A stretch of DNA of 64,000 nucleotides from Paenibacillus sp. J31TS4 (GTDB lineage: Bacteria > Bacillota > Bacilli > Paenibacillales > NBRC-103111). Shown piece after piece: positions 51,817 to 60,740 of the stretch. The notes beneath the pieces were generated by a model, which was given only the letters and a program-made list of their open reading frames with translations, searched no databases and had not been told where the DNA came from. A program made the position numbers and the translations under genes. The stretch lies in assembly GCF_018403265.1 (NCBI RefSeq), contig NZ_BOSI01000004.1, positions 186,001 through 250,000 on the forward strand, in the 5' to 3' direction. Each line of letters begins with the position of its first letter. The first letter of the stretch is position 1.

Positions 51817-52707
51817 ATGAGACATATGATCAAGGAATATGCTGTTGCCAGACAAGAGTCAGGACCGTATGGAATCGCGGCCGGGAAAGACGGAGCGATT
51901 TGGTTTACGGAACAAAGGGGAAATCGGATTGGGAGAATAGATGCCGGAGGCGCAATGGCTTCCTTCCCCATTCCGACCGCAAACGCCGGAGCGATGTCCA
52001 TTCTCTCGGACCAGAAGGGGGACCTATGGTTCGTGGAACATTACGCAAACAAGATCGGCCGCATGTCGATAAACGGTCTATTCACCGAATATGAACTGCC
52101 GTCTGCGGGCTCTGGGCCGTTCGGGATGACGGAAGGCCCTGACGGTGGGATCTGGTTTACCGAGATGAACAGCGGGAAGATCGGAAGGATTACCGCGGAA
52201 GGGGAGATTACGGAGTTTGAGCTGCCTGCCGCCGGTACGTTCCCCTCTTTTATCACGGCTGGTCCTGACGGCGCGTTATGGTTTACACAGAATCAAGCCA
52301 ATACGATCGGAAGAATAACCACCGATGGAGGAATAACGGAATATCTAATCCCTACACCGAATTCCGGGCCGGTTGGCATTGCGAGCGGACCGGACGGAGC
52401 CTTATGGTTTGTGCAAATTCTCGGCAATACGATCGGCAGAGTGACGACTTCCGGTGAAATAACGGAATACGGGATTCCCACACCGGACGCTCGGCCCCAT
52501 GCTATCGTCTCCGGAACGGATGAGGATCTCTGGTTCACGGAATGGGGCGGCAACAAGATCGGCCGCATAACCGTCGATGGACGAATAACGGAATATCCGA
52601 TTCCTACCGAGAATGCCGAGCCGCATGGGATTGCGATCTGTGCAGACGGCGATATTTGGTTTGCCGAGGAGTGCAATCGGATCGGGCGCCTGATCCTCCT
52701 CCCCTAG
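51817..52707 (+). CDS. vgb: Virginiamycin B (streptogramin B) lyase
   Basis: A 296-residue seven-bladed propeller built of repeats such as [20 protein letters not shown]. The residues known to matter in the staphylococcal Vgb fall at identical positions here: His228, Glu268, His270 and Glu284. The enzyme opens the cyclic type B streptogramin at the ester bond by elimination, with Mg, and needs no water. GGAGGG precedes the ATG at 51817. Functional Vgb proteins are known from Paenibacillus. Lyase activity on streptogramins is a strong inference. Confidence 0.92.
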   Translation: MRHMIKEYAVARQESGPYGIAAGKDGAIWFTEQRGNRIGRIDAGGAMASFPIPTANAGAMSILSDQKGDLWFVEHYANKIGRMSINGLFTEYELPSAGSGPFGMTEGPDGGIWFTEMNSGKIGRITAEGEITEFELPAAGTFPSFITAGPDGALWFTQNQANTIGRITTDGGITEYLIPTPNSGPVGIASGPDGALWFVQILGNTIGRVTTSGEITEYGIPTPDARPHAIVSGTDEDLWFTEWGGNKIGRITVDGRITEYPIPTENAEPHGIAICADGDIWFAEECNRIGRLILLP

Positions 52708-52811
52708 TCGGGGAATCTTCTGCTATCGCGCTTAGCGGTAGAGGATCGGTCTGCAGCGTAACTGCTCGACTCAATTGGACGGAGATTATTATAACGGAGG
52801 GGAATGGAAGG

Positions 52812-53264
52812 ATGCTTCCTTTTTATGTGCTAATCGCTTCGTTTTTGCTCTTTCTGGTTATGGGTCTACTTGGCCTGCCCTATTTTGAAGACTGGCAGAC
52901 ATGCCTTCAGGGAGCGGTGGCCGTCATGCTGTTATTAACCGCTTCCGCTCACTGGGGGAAGAGGCGGCCTGATTTGATCCGAATGGTTCCCCCGGTTTTT
53001 CCCAAACCGGGGTGGATCGTGAGTGTTACCGGCTGGCTGGAGCTTGCAGGGGCTGTCGGCATCCTGTTTCCTGCTACTTCCCAAGCAGCGTCTTTGGGCC
53101 TGGCGGTGCTGCTTATAGCCATGTTTCCCGCCAATGTACGAGCGGCCAAGGAAAGCCTGACCATCGGAGGGCGCCCCGTCCCCAAGCTGTTTCTCCGCAC
53201 CGTGCTTCAGCTTGTGTTTCTGACGGCGGTTCTGTTGGCCGGTTTTGCAGATTCCCCTCTTTGA
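52812..53264 (+). CDS. DoxX-like integral membrane protein
   Basis: A 150-residue protein with four predicted membrane helices (LIASFLLFLVMGLLGLPYF; GAVAVMLLLTASAHW; SVTGWLELAGAVGILFPATS; LQLVFLTAVLLAGF). The WLELAGAVGILFP segment is typical of DoxX/DoxX-like proteins. It may relate to redox or quinone metabolism. The start at 52812 follows GGAGGGG; longer frames overlap Vgb. It lies 104 bp after vgb and may be co-transcribed. Confidence 0.8.
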   Translation: MLPFYVLIASFLLFLVMGLLGLPYFEDWQTCLQGAVAVMLLLTASAHWGKRRPDLIRMVPPVFPKPGWIVSVTGWLELAGAVGILFPATSQAASLGLAVLLIAMFPANVRAAKESLTIGGRPVPKLFLRTVLQLVFLTAVLLAGFADSPL

Positions 53265-53412
53265 ACTATTCGGTTCCCCATTCCTTTTCCTCCTAGAGAA
53301 CTTCTCCACAGAAAAAAATCTTGGCACCTCCAAAACCTATCTGCGTTTCCTTAGAAAGTCTTGAGAATTGTCCCTTATCCTTGAATCAGCAAGCAACAAG
53401 GAGGACCTTCTC

Positions 53413-54153
53413 ATGACTCATACCCAGCTGCTGGACGTATCCAGCATAACCAAGAAAGCGGGAGGACGGACGCTCCTGCAGGACGTCTCGTTCTCCGTCC
53501 GGCAAGGAGAAGTCTGCGGCTTCGTCGGCCCGAACGGCGCCGGCAAAACGACGCTGATGCGCATCATGACCGGGTTGATCAAGCCGACCCGGGGGCAGGT
53601 AACCATCGGCGGCGTGTCCGTGCAGGAAGATCGGAAGCGGGCACTCTCCCAAGTAGGCGCCATCGTGGAAGCGCCGATCTTCTTCCCCTATCTGTCGGGG
53701 CGTGACAATCTGATGAACCTGGCCCGGCTGCATCCGAACCTGAAATCGGCGGCGGAGCGCAAAGCCCGCGTCGAGGAAGCGCTGCAGACCGTCGGCCTGG
53801 AGGGCCGGGGCGGGGACAAGGTCCGCACGTATTCGCTCGGCATGAACCAGCGGCTAGGCATCGCACAGGCGCTGCTCGGAGACCCGAAGCTCATTCTGCT
53901 CGACGAACCCGCCAACGGCCTCGATCCGATGGGCATCCGGGAGCTGCGCAGCCTCATCCTGAAGCTGCGCGACGAGCGGGGCATTTCGTTCTTCGTCTCG
54001 AGCCATCTGCTCGATGAGCTGCAGCGGATCGGCGACCGGTTCGTCATGATTAAGGAAGGCCGGCTGCTCTGGCAGGGAACGAGCGAGGAATGGAAGGACA
54101 ATGCCGGCTCGCGGGGGTTGGAAGAGTATTTTGTGGAGCTGATGACGTCATGA
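53413..54153 (+). CDS. ABC transporter ATPase (BcrA/LanF-like)
   Basis: A 246-residue ATPase: Walker A GPNGAGKTT, Q-loop region, signature YSLGMNQRLGIA (the SLGM form typical of BcrA/LanF), Walker B LILLDEPANGLDP and the switch His in SSHLLDEL. The start at 53413 has AAGGAGG upstream; the extra 15 codons of the longer frame are not needed. First gene of a five-gene unit with two permeases and a two-component system. It likely powers removal of a lantibiotic-like or bacitracin-like peptide from the membrane. Confidence 0.93.
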   Translation: MTHTQLLDVSSITKKAGGRTLLQDVSFSVRQGEVCGFVGPNGAGKTTLMRIMTGLIKPTRGQVTIGGVSVQEDRKRALSQVGAIVEAPIFFPYLSGRDNLMNLARLHPNLKSAAERKARVEEALQTVGLEGRGGDKVRTYSLGMNQRLGIAQALLGDPKLILLDEPANGLDPMGIRELRSLILKLRDERGISFFVSSHLLDELQRIGDRFVMIKEGRLLWQGTSEEWKDNAGSRGLEEYFVELMTS

Positions 54154-54995
54154 TGGCTCTCTTCCTGAGCGAATGGGAACGGCTGTGGAAGCGAAAGCTG
54201 ACGTGGCTCTGCTTTCTCGCCATCCCCGTCATCCTGCTGGCGACCGCCAAATACTATGCAGGCCTTAATGCGCAGGTCGCCCCGTCCAGCCCGGAATATA
54301 CTTACGCGAGCAACTTCGCCGTCATGGCGCTGATCGAGCAGCTGCTCGTCGTGTTCAATCTCGTCTCGCTCGTCCTGCTCACGCTGTCGTTCACCGAGGA
54401 GTACCGGAGCGGCCAACTGCGGCTCGTCCTGCTCCGCGCCTATTCGTTCGGCGAGCTGTTCCGGGCCAAGGCGCTTGCCTACCTCGCCGTTATGGGGCTG
54501 TACTTCGCCTGCTACCTGATCCTCGCGGCCGCGGTGGGCCCCGTGTTCTTCGAGACGGGCGAGGCGGTCTCGCTGTTCTACCGCGATGCCCCTATGGCCT
54601 CGGCGGGCGGCATGGTGCTGTATACGCTCGGCTACTATGGGCTCGCTGCATTGAGCGTGCTGACGACAGGCAGCGTCTTCCTCGCCATCGCGGTCCTCAG
54701 CCGTTCCACGACTGCATCAATCGGCGCGGGCCTCGGCTACCTGCTGCTCTCGCTCGGCTATCCGACCGTCTTCGATCTGCTCCGCCGCACCGGAGTGCTG
54801 CAGGCGGACGGCGTCTGGCAGTTCCTCTCGCTGACGCAGATCCAGTACCAGGGCATCGCCATGCTGCTGGGTGAGACAGCTGCCTTCTCGAGCGGACAGC
54901 TCGCGCTTGTTCTTCTCCCGATTGCGGGAGCTTATCTGCTGGCCGGCGGCTTGACTGCCTGGCTGGCGTTCACCAAACCGGATCGCTGGATCTGA
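54150..54995 (+). CDS. ABC transporter permease (LanE/LanG-like), first
   Basis: A 281-residue permease with six predicted helices; the N terminus ALFLSEWERLWKRKLTWL is nearly repeated in the next gene. Its ATG overlaps the ATPase stop by 4 bp. It shows the ABC2-type layout (FTEEYRSGQLRLVLLRAYS loop). The paired, related permeases match immunity transporters of the FEG type. Confidence 0.9.
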   Translation: MMALFLSEWERLWKRKLTWLCFLAIPVILLATAKYYAGLNAQVAPSSPEYTYASNFAVMALIEQLLVVFNLVSLVLLTLSFTEEYRSGQLRLVLLRAYSFGELFRAKALAYLAVMGLYFACYLILAAAVGPVFFETGEAVSLFYRDAPMASAGGMVLYTLGYYGLAALSVLTTGSVFLAIAVLSRSTTASIGAGLGYLLLSLGYPTVFDLLRRTGVLQADGVWQFLSLTQIQYQGIAMLLGETAAFSSGQLALVLLPIAGAYLLAGGLTAWLAFTKPDRWI

Positions 54996-55014
54996 CAACC
55001 GGAGGGATTTTATC

Positions 55015-55785
55015 ATGACCGCTATCTTCGCCAGTGAGTGGGAACGGATGTGGAAACGCAAAAAAACGTGGATCGGCTTCCTGCTCTTCCTCGCCGTCGT
55101 CCTGCTCGACTGCTTGTTTCTAAAGACGCAAATGATCGGGGCGTTCGACGCCCGGCAGTCCACGCCGCTCAGCGCCCAGAACTTCTCGGTGTTCCTGCTG
55201 AAGGAGGTTTCCTTCTTCCTCATCCTTATTCTCGCGCCGATCCAAACCATCGACAGCATGAACGGAGAATACACGGCGGGCCGGCTCCGGCTCGTGCTGC
55301 TCCGCCCGCTGTCGTTCGCGGGGCTGTATGCGGCCAAATGGCTCGCGTTGGCGCTTCAAATGCTGCTGTACACGGCGCTGGCCTTCCTGATCGGGGAGAC
55401 GTTCGGCCGGCTCTTCCTGCCGAGCGCGGAGACCGTCACTTATCTGAACCCGGCGGCCGCCTACGACGCCGGTGGCGCACTGCTCTATGCGCTATCCACG
55501 TACGGTCTGTTCCTGCTGATCCTGCTTGCCCAAGTGAGCGTGTGCAGTCTGCTGTGCTCGCTGCTGCCCAACGCGCTCCTCTCGTACCTCGTATGGATCG
55601 GCTGTCTCGTCGGGGCACTGTACGTCTCGGACAGCCTCAGCTTCCTGCTGCTCGGCGTCTCCTCTTTGTTCCAGCTTATGGCCGGAAGCTACGCCCCGAG
55701 CTTTTATGCGCCGCTCTTCACTTGTCTTCTGGGAGGGTTTCTTAGTACGATGTGGCTGTGGCATCGGCGAAGCTGGACCCGCTGA
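55015..55785 (+). CDS. ABC transporter permease (LanE/LanG-like), second
   Basis: A 256-residue permease that is paralogous to the previous one (FASEWERMWKRKKTWIGFLL; GEYTAGRLRLVLLRPLSFAG), with six predicted helices. It follows by 19 bp with a CGGAGG site. The two likely form a heterodimer on the ATPase. Confidence 0.9.
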   Translation: MTAIFASEWERMWKRKKTWIGFLLFLAVVLLDCLFLKTQMIGAFDARQSTPLSAQNFSVFLLKEVSFFLILILAPIQTIDSMNGEYTAGRLRLVLLRPLSFAGLYAAKWLALALQMLLYTALAFLIGETFGRLFLPSAETVTYLNPAAAYDAGGALLYALSTYGLFLLILLAQVSVCSLLCSLLPNALLSYLVWIGCLVGALYVSDSLSFLLLGVSSLFQLMAGSYAPSFYAPLFTCLLGGFLSTMWLWHRRSWTR

Positions 55786-55832
55786 TCACCTCCTAACACA
55801 ATCACACGACATACACGAAGGGGACAACGGCC

Positions 55833-56528
55833 ATGCCTTACAAACTATTGATCGTCGACGACGAAGCCGACATCCTCTCCCTGCTGGAGCAGGCGCTCCG
55901 CAAGGAGGGATACGACGTATACACCGCCGAGAACGGCGAGCAGGCGATGGCGCAGCTCGTCCACCGGCCCGATCTCATCCTGCTCGATGTCATGCTGCCG
56001 GGCGTCAGCGGACTCGAGCTGTGCCAGATGATCCGGGAGGAGGCGAGCTGCCCGATTCTGTTCGTCAGCGCCCGCCAGACGGAGGCCGACCGGATTCGGG
56101 GCCTCTCCATCGGTGGCGACGATTACATCACCAAGCCGTTCAGCCTCCTCGAGCTGAAAGCCCGCGTAGCCGCCCATCTGCGGCGGGACCAGCGTACAGC
56201 CGCGCAGACGGAGCAGCGCACGGTGCTGCGCTACGGCTTCCTGCAGCTCGACCTGAAGGGCCGAGAGGTACAGATCCGCCGGTCGCCGGTCGCGCTGACG
56301 TCGCGGGAATTCGACCTGCTGGCGGCACTGGCTCTTCACCCAGGCCAGGTGTTTTCCAAGGAGCAGCTGTATGACCGCGTATGGGGACTCGAAGCGGCGG
56401 GCGACGCGGCGACCGTGACCGAGCATATCAAGAACATCCGGGCGAAGCTGGCGGCAGCCGATCCGGACACATCCTACATCGCGACGGTATGGGGGGTCGG
56501 CTACAAATGGGAACGCCATCCTTCCTAG
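55833..56528 (+). CDS. OmpR-family response regulator
   Basis: A 231-residue regulator: receiver domain with the phosphoacceptor Asp in LILLDVMLPGVSG, the Thr/Ser and Lys switch residues (LFVSARQTEADRI, ITKPFSLLELK), then a winged-helix DNA-binding domain (LTSREFDLLAALALHPGQVF, IRAKLAAADPD, WGVGYKW). It lies 47 bp after the permease and overlaps the kinase gene by 22 bp. It probably controls this transporter operon. Confidence 0.95.
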   Translation: MPYKLLIVDDEADILSLLEQALRKEGYDVYTAENGEQAMAQLVHRPDLILLDVMLPGVSGLELCQMIREEASCPILFVSARQTEADRIRGLSIGGDDYITKPFSLLELKARVAAHLRRDQRTAAQTEQRTVLRYGFLQLDLKGREVQIRRSPVALTSREFDLLAALALHPGQVFSKEQLYDRVWGLEAAGDAATVTEHIKNIRAKLAAADPDTSYIATVWGVGYKWERHPS

Positions 56529-57964
56529 AGCGGCTCTCGCTCAAAAAGCAGCTCATCGTTACCTTCCTCCTCATCATGGCACTCAGCATCGTCATGACGG
56601 TCGTGACGCTGGCGCTCGGGGCGTGGTGGCTGTTCCACAAGCAATGGGTCAACCCGGCGGACCATTACGACCGCCAAATCCCGGCGATCGAGGAGACCGT
56701 CCGGCAGCAGGGAGATGCTTTGCTCTCGCCGGAAGGCCGTACCGCACTGGAGACGGTCCTCCCGGCGGACGGGATGCCATACCAGGTACTGGACCGAGAA
56801 GGCCGGGTGCTGTACGGCACGCTGCAGGGGCCGGTGTTCGGCAGCAAGCAGGAGCTGGCGGCCCAGCTGAACCGGGTCGCCATTACGGATGCCGGGCCGC
56901 TCCGCTTTGGCGGGACGATCACCCGGGTACTGCCCGTGCTGTCTCCCTCGGGGGACTGGGCAGGCACTCTGGTGCTCCAATACAAGATGGAGGTGACCAG
57001 CACCGGGCGGGCGGCCCCTGCTCTCACGATTGCCCTGGAGCTGCTGCTGTTCGCCTCGCCCTTCCTCTACATCGCCCTCTTCACCTATCTGTTCGCGGCG
57101 AGACTCGGCAGGCGGATCAATAAGCCGGTCGGCGAGCTTATGGAGGCGGCGGCGCGGATCAAGCGGCAGGACCTCGATTTCCGGATCGCTTACCGGGCAA
57201 GCAATGAGATCGGCATGCTGACCGAATCGTTCGAGGAGATGCGCTCGGAGCTGAAGCGCTCGCTGCTGCGCGAATGGAAGCTCGAGCAGGAACGGCGGGA
57301 CCTGCTGGACGCCGTCACCCACGACCTGAGGACGCCGGTTACCGTTATCCAGGGGCATGTCGAGCTGCTCGCCGAGGAGGAGGCCCCCGATGCCGGGGAG
57401 CTGCGTCAGCATCTCAAGGTGATCGACCAGAACGTGAAGCGGGTACGGCGGCTGATCGAGGACTTCCAGATCGCGGCCGAGAAGCAGTTCGACTCGTTCC
57501 CGCTGCAGACCGAGGAGGTCGACCCCTACGCATTCGCCGCCGCGAGGGAGCAGGAGATCAGTGCTCTCTGCGCAGCCCGGGAGGCCGTCTGCTCCTTTAC
57601 GCTGGAGGACCGGCGCGAACGGCCGGACGTCCCCGTCCGTCTCGACGTCCAGCGGATCGGGCAGGTGCTCGACAACCTCGTGACGAACAGCCTCCGGTTT
57701 GTTCCGTGGGGCGGCAAGGTGGAGGTGCGTCTGCTGTTTACGGACGGGCGGATGGGCTTCGACGTAGCCGACTCGGGTCCCGGATTCGCCGAGCGGGACC
57801 TGCCGCATGTGTTCGACCGGTTCTACAGCGGACAAGGCGGCCAGTCGGGCCTCGGCCTGTATACGGCGAGACTCATCGTCGGTAAGCACGGCGGCACGAT
57901 TAGGGCCAGCAACCGCCCGGAGGGCGGCGCCCGGGTTTGCTTTGAGGTGCAGACCACCCTCTGA
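56507..57964 (+). CDS. Sensor histidine kinase of the transporter operon
   Basis: A 485-residue membrane kinase: first helix about residues 17-43, an extracytoplasmic domain (about 45-170), second helix (about 175-203), HAMP (RINKPVGELMEAAARIKRQD), HisKA with the His in LDAVTHDLRTPVTVI, and the ATPase domain (VLDNLVTNSLRFVP, DSGPGFAERDL, GLGLYTARLIVGKHGG). The ATG at 56507 is used since upstream frame overlaps the regulator. The sizeable external domain suggests it detects a peptide outside the cell. Confidence 0.94.
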   Translation: MGTPSFLERLSLKKQLIVTFLLIMALSIVMTVVTLALGAWWLFHKQWVNPADHYDRQIPAIEETVRQQGDALLSPEGRTALETVLPADGMPYQVLDREGRVLYGTLQGPVFGSKQELAAQLNRVAITDAGPLRFGGTITRVLPVLSPSGDWAGTLVLQYKMEVTSTGRAAPALTIALELLLFASPFLYIALFTYLFAARLGRRINKPVGELMEAAARIKRQDLDFRIAYRASNEIGMLTESFEEMRSELKRSLLREWKLEQERRDLLDAVTHDLRTPVTVIQGHVELLAEEEAPDAGELRQHLKVIDQNVKRVRRLIEDFQIAAEKQFDSFPLQTEEVDPYAFAAAREQEISALCAAREAVCSFTLEDRRERPDVPVRLDVQRIGQVLDNLVTNSLRFVPWGGKVEVRLLFTDGRMGFDVADSGPGFAERDLPHVFDRFYSGQGGQSGLGLYTARLIVGKHGGTIRASNRPEGGARVCFEVQTTL

Positions 57965-58100
57965 GACCAGCGGGCCTTCGGGAGCCGCGCGGCCGTCCCG
58001 CGCTCGTTCCATACACCCACGCACGCGGTTCCGCCGCTAAGTGCATCTCCAAGCAGAGAGGCCTCCCCTCTTCCGGGCCAGGGCTGTCTCTACGCCAAAG

Positions 58101-58127
58101 AAGCCTGCCCTAAGGGCAGGCTTCTTG
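58101..58127. terminator. Hairpin terminator after the kinase gene
   Basis: GAAGCCTGCCC/GGGCAGGCTTC, perfect 11 bp, loop TAA; short T-runs on both strands. The stretch 58128-58293 shows no gene. Confidence 0.75.
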
Positions 58128-58293
58128 CGCTATCGGCGACACTCTCGCCGGCGCGAACGGCCTAGGCTCTGCGAGAACCGCCGCCATGGGCTGCTAGATC
58201 GTTGCGGTGACGCGGACCGTTTGCAGCGTCCACTGCTGCGGCCCCTTGTTCTTTCTGCCTTATTCGATTGACCGATCAGCGTTGCGAGTGGCC

Positions 58294-58620
58294 CTATTCC
58301 AGCGGGGCGTCCTGCCCGGGATGATATTGATAGCGCCCGAGGTCGAGCCGTCCCCGGTCATCCGTCTCCACGCCTTCGTCGCTCAGCAGCATCATCTGCA
58401 CGAACCGACTCTCATCTTCCCGGATCGCCACCTCGCCCTTGCCGTTTACGACGCGGTGCCACGGCAGCCCGTGCTTGGCGCTTAGCGAATGCAGGATGCG
58501 CACCACCTGCCGGGCCCCGCGGGGACTGCCGGCCAGCGCCGCGATCTGGCCGTAGGTCATGACATGGCCCGCGGGAATTGCTCCGATGAGTCCCACGACC
58601 CGCTCGGTGAAGGGCTGCAT
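58294..58620 (-). CDS. Alkyltransferase-like (ATL) DNA-binding protein, MGMT family
   Basis: A 108-residue homologue of the O6-alkylguanine transferase C-terminal domain (GLIGAIPAGHVMTYGQIAAL, GARQVVRILHS). The active-site PCHRV is PWHRV here, with Trp in place of the reactive Cys, which defines ATL proteins. These flip and mark O6-alkylguanine for nucleotide excision repair instead of repairing it directly. No stop or frame damage. Confidence 0.92.
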   Translation of the reverse strand: MQPFTERVVGLIGAIPAGHVMTYGQIAALAGSPRGARQVVRILHSLSAKHGLPWHRVVNGKGEVAIREDESRFVQMMLLSDEGVETDDRGRLDLGRYQYHPGQDAPLE

Positions 58621-58713
58621 GCTCGTCTCCTCCTTCTACTAGTATGTAAAGCCGAAAAGGGGGCTCCTACAGCTGCGTCTGTCGTCCGTCCCGGATCCGG
58701 CCCGGAGCCGGGG

Positions 58714-59079
58714 CTAGCGGCTGTAGCGCGTCCGAATCTCCGCCATCTTGGCCGTAAGCTCCTCCTCCAGATCGTACTCGAAGAAATTCGCCAGCTTGCA
58801 CAGATAGGCGAGACAGTCCGCCAGCTCCTTGCCCAAATTCTCGCGAATCTCCTGCTTCGCCAGGGCATAGGCCTCCTTCTCGTCCAGACCTTCTCTCACC
58901 AGCTCCTTGGTCCGGTCCAGCATCGTCCGGAATTCCTCCGCGACTTCCGCAACCTCGGTCGTCAGCAGCATGTGAATGTACAGGAGAAATTCCTTGCTCT
59001 CCCGAAAATCATGCTTGTCCACCTTGTTCCAGCCCATGTCCGTCTGGAACCTCTCGTATTTCTCCTGAACCGCCTTCAT
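58714..59079 (-). CDS. MazG-like nucleotide pyrophosphohydrolase
   Basis: A 121-residue all-alpha protein with the two acidic motifs of the MazG superfamily: EVAEVAEEF (near residue 45) and GKELADCLAYL (near residue 90). These bind Mg and would cleave noncanonical or regulatory nucleoside triphosphates. Start at 59079 with GAAGGAGG upstream rather than the 14-codon longer frame. Confidence 0.88.
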   Translation of the reverse strand: MKAVQEKYERFQTDMGWNKVDKHDFRESKEFLLYIHMLLTTEVAEVAEEFRTMLDRTKELVREGLDEKEAYALAKQEIRENLGKELADCLAYLCKLANFFEYDLEEELTAKMAEIRTRYSR

Positions 59080-59246
59080 CTGCGTCCTCCTTCTTCTGCT
59101 CCGCGCATTTGCTTGGCGCACGTGTTTCGCGATGCCTTGCCACTGCTCTCAGTTTACTGCCTAACGCGGCCGCTTGTCACAGGTTTTTGACAATAGAGGA
59201 ACCAGAGTGGGGCGGGGAACTTCCTTCATTGTCGGGCCAAAACGCG

Positions 59247-59280
59247 AAAAAGCCGAAGGCGCCTCACGCCTTCGGCTTCC
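59247..59280. terminator. Terminator of the glycerate kinase gene
   Basis: AGCCGAAGGCG/CGCCTTCGGCT, perfect 11 bp with a 5-nt loop; on the minus strand followed by TTTTTCGC. The stretch 59281-59370 holds no gene. Confidence 0.8.
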
Positions 59281-59370
59281 TGCTGGTTCGCCCGGTCCGG
59301 GCCGCCAGACCTGCCGCCGGCATGGGCGCTATCCAGCTATTGACCATAGGGTCAATTCACAACCATCCTC

Positions 59371-60504
59371 CTAAGCTCTTAGTTGAACGATGCGGATCAG
59401 CTGCTCGGCTGCTGCCTCGAGGAGAGGCTCCGTCTTCTCCATGGCTTCCTCTAGCGTCATCGGACGGTTCACGATGCTGAACACCGCCGTGACGCCGTGC
59501 TCGTACAGCGCCTCGATGCCTGTCCCGACGGAGCCGGCGACGACGATGACGGGAACGCCGTGCGCCTGGGCGGTCCGGGTAACCCCCCACGGCGTCTTGC
59601 CCCGCGCCGTCTGGAAGTCGACCTGTCCCTCGCCGGTGATGACGAGGTCGGCCGTCCGGACCGCCTCCTCGAGCCCGGCCGTCCGGCCGACTATGGCGAC
59701 GCCGGATTCGAGCTCGCCGTTCAGGTAGGCGACGATGCCTCCGGACAGGCCGCCGGCCGCCCCCGCTCCGGGCAGGTCGTGAATGGCGACGCCGGTCTCC
59801 CGCTCCGTCAGGTCGGCGAAACGCCGGAGGCAGCGGTCGAGCTCGGCAACCATCTCGGGCGTCGCTCCCTTCTGGGGCCCGAACACAGCTGAAGCGCCGT
59901 GCGGCCCGACGAGCGGGTTGTCGACGTCGCAGGCGACCGTGAACCGGCTCTCCGCGAGGCGCGGATCGAGGCCGTCCTTCCGGATAGCGGCGAGTCTCGC
60001 GAGCTCGCCGCCGCCGTAGCCGAGCGGCTGGCCGGCTTCGTCCAGGAGCTCCACGCCGAGCGCCTGCAGCATGCCGGCGCCTCCGTCGTTGGTGGCGCTG
60101 CCGCCCAGAGCGAGAATGAAGTTGCGGCAGCCCTCGTCGAGCGCGGTCCGGATGAGCTGGCCGAAGCCGTAGGTCGTTGTCCGGAGCGGATTGCGCTCGT
60201 GCCGGCCGATCAGGTAGAGGCCCGACGACATCGCCATCTCGATGACGCACGTCTCGCCGTCGCCGAGCAGGCCGAAGCCCGATTCGATTGGCCGTCCGAG
60301 CGGGCCCTGCACCTGGGCGCCCACGAATCGGCCGCCCGTCGCTTCGATCAGGCAGTCCATCGTGCCTTCGCCGCCGTCGGCCATAGGGATAATCTTGGTA
60401 ACGCTTTCAGGTATGGCGCGCTTGATTCCCTTCTCCAACGCCCGTCCCACCCCCAGGGCGGACAAGCTTCCTTTGAACGAATCCGGTGCTATGACAATGT
60501 TCAC
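59371..60504 (-). CDS. Glycerate kinase (GarK/GlxK family)
   Basis: A 377-residue glycerate kinase: NIVIAPDSFKGSLSALGVGR, IPMADGGEGTMDCL, ALGGSATNDGGAGMLQALG and DLVITGEGQVDFQTARGKTP are all present. It phosphorylates D-glycerate and feeds glyoxylate or sugar-acid carbon into glycolysis. The GTG at 60504 is chosen since GAGGAGG lies 8 nt upstream; no ATG fits. The CdaR gene follows upstream on the same strand, as in many Bacillota, and should control this gene. Confidence 0.94.
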   Translation of the reverse strand: MNIVIAPDSFKGSLSALGVGRALEKGIKRAIPESVTKIIPMADGGEGTMDCLIEATGGRFVGAQVQGPLGRPIESGFGLLGDGETCVIEMAMSSGLYLIGRHERNPLRTTTYGFGQLIRTALDEGCRNFILALGGSATNDGGAGMLQALGVELLDEAGQPLGYGGGELARLAAIRKDGLDPRLAESRFTVACDVDNPLVGPHGASAVFGPQKGATPEMVAELDRCLRRFADLTERETGVAIHDLPGAGAAGGLSGGIVAYLNGELESGVAIVGRTAGLEEAVRTADLVITGEGQVDFQTARGKTPWGVTRTAQAHGVPVIVVAGSVGTGIEALYEHGVTAVFSIVNRPMTLEEAMEKTEPLLEAAAEQLIRIVQLRA

Positions 60505-60597
60505 TCGCACTTCCTCCTCTTCGCCTGCCGCCGGGAGTCCTCCCGTTCGCATCCCCTGAGCATCACATACCCTCTCTCATCTAGATGGTCTCGTTAG

Positions 60598-60660
60598 GGT
60601 TATCAGGCGGATAACCTTGCTTCCCCCCCATTATAGGAAAGTCGATTGTTATAGAACAAT
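60598..60660 (-). promoter_or_regulatory. Promoter and operator-like repeats before the glycerate kinase gene
   Basis: Minus strand TTGTTC (60654-60659), 18 bp, TATAAT (60630-60635). ATTGTT-N4-AACAAT (60645-60660) overlaps the -35 box, and GGTTATC-N5-GATAACC (60598-60616) lies just past the start of transcription. Either may bind CdaR or another regulator. Confidence 0.6.
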
Positions 60661-60661
60661 A

Positions 60662-60712
60662 GAAAAACTGCACAAGAAAGTGGCCGATTTAAAGCGCTTT
60701 CTTGTGCAGTTT
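60662..60712 (-). terminator. Terminator of cdaR
   Basis: AAACTGCACAAGAAAG/CTTTCTTGTGCAGTTT, a perfect 16-bp stem with a 16-nt loop, followed on the minus strand by TTTTTC. Confidence 0.85.
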
Positions 60713-60740
60713 CGACAGTCTGTCTACATTGACAGAATTT

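Noticed and set aside
51626-51820. A 64-codon frame between the unknown gene and vgb
   Set aside because: It overlaps the end of the unknown gene in another frame and has no ribosome site; basic, low-complexity content.
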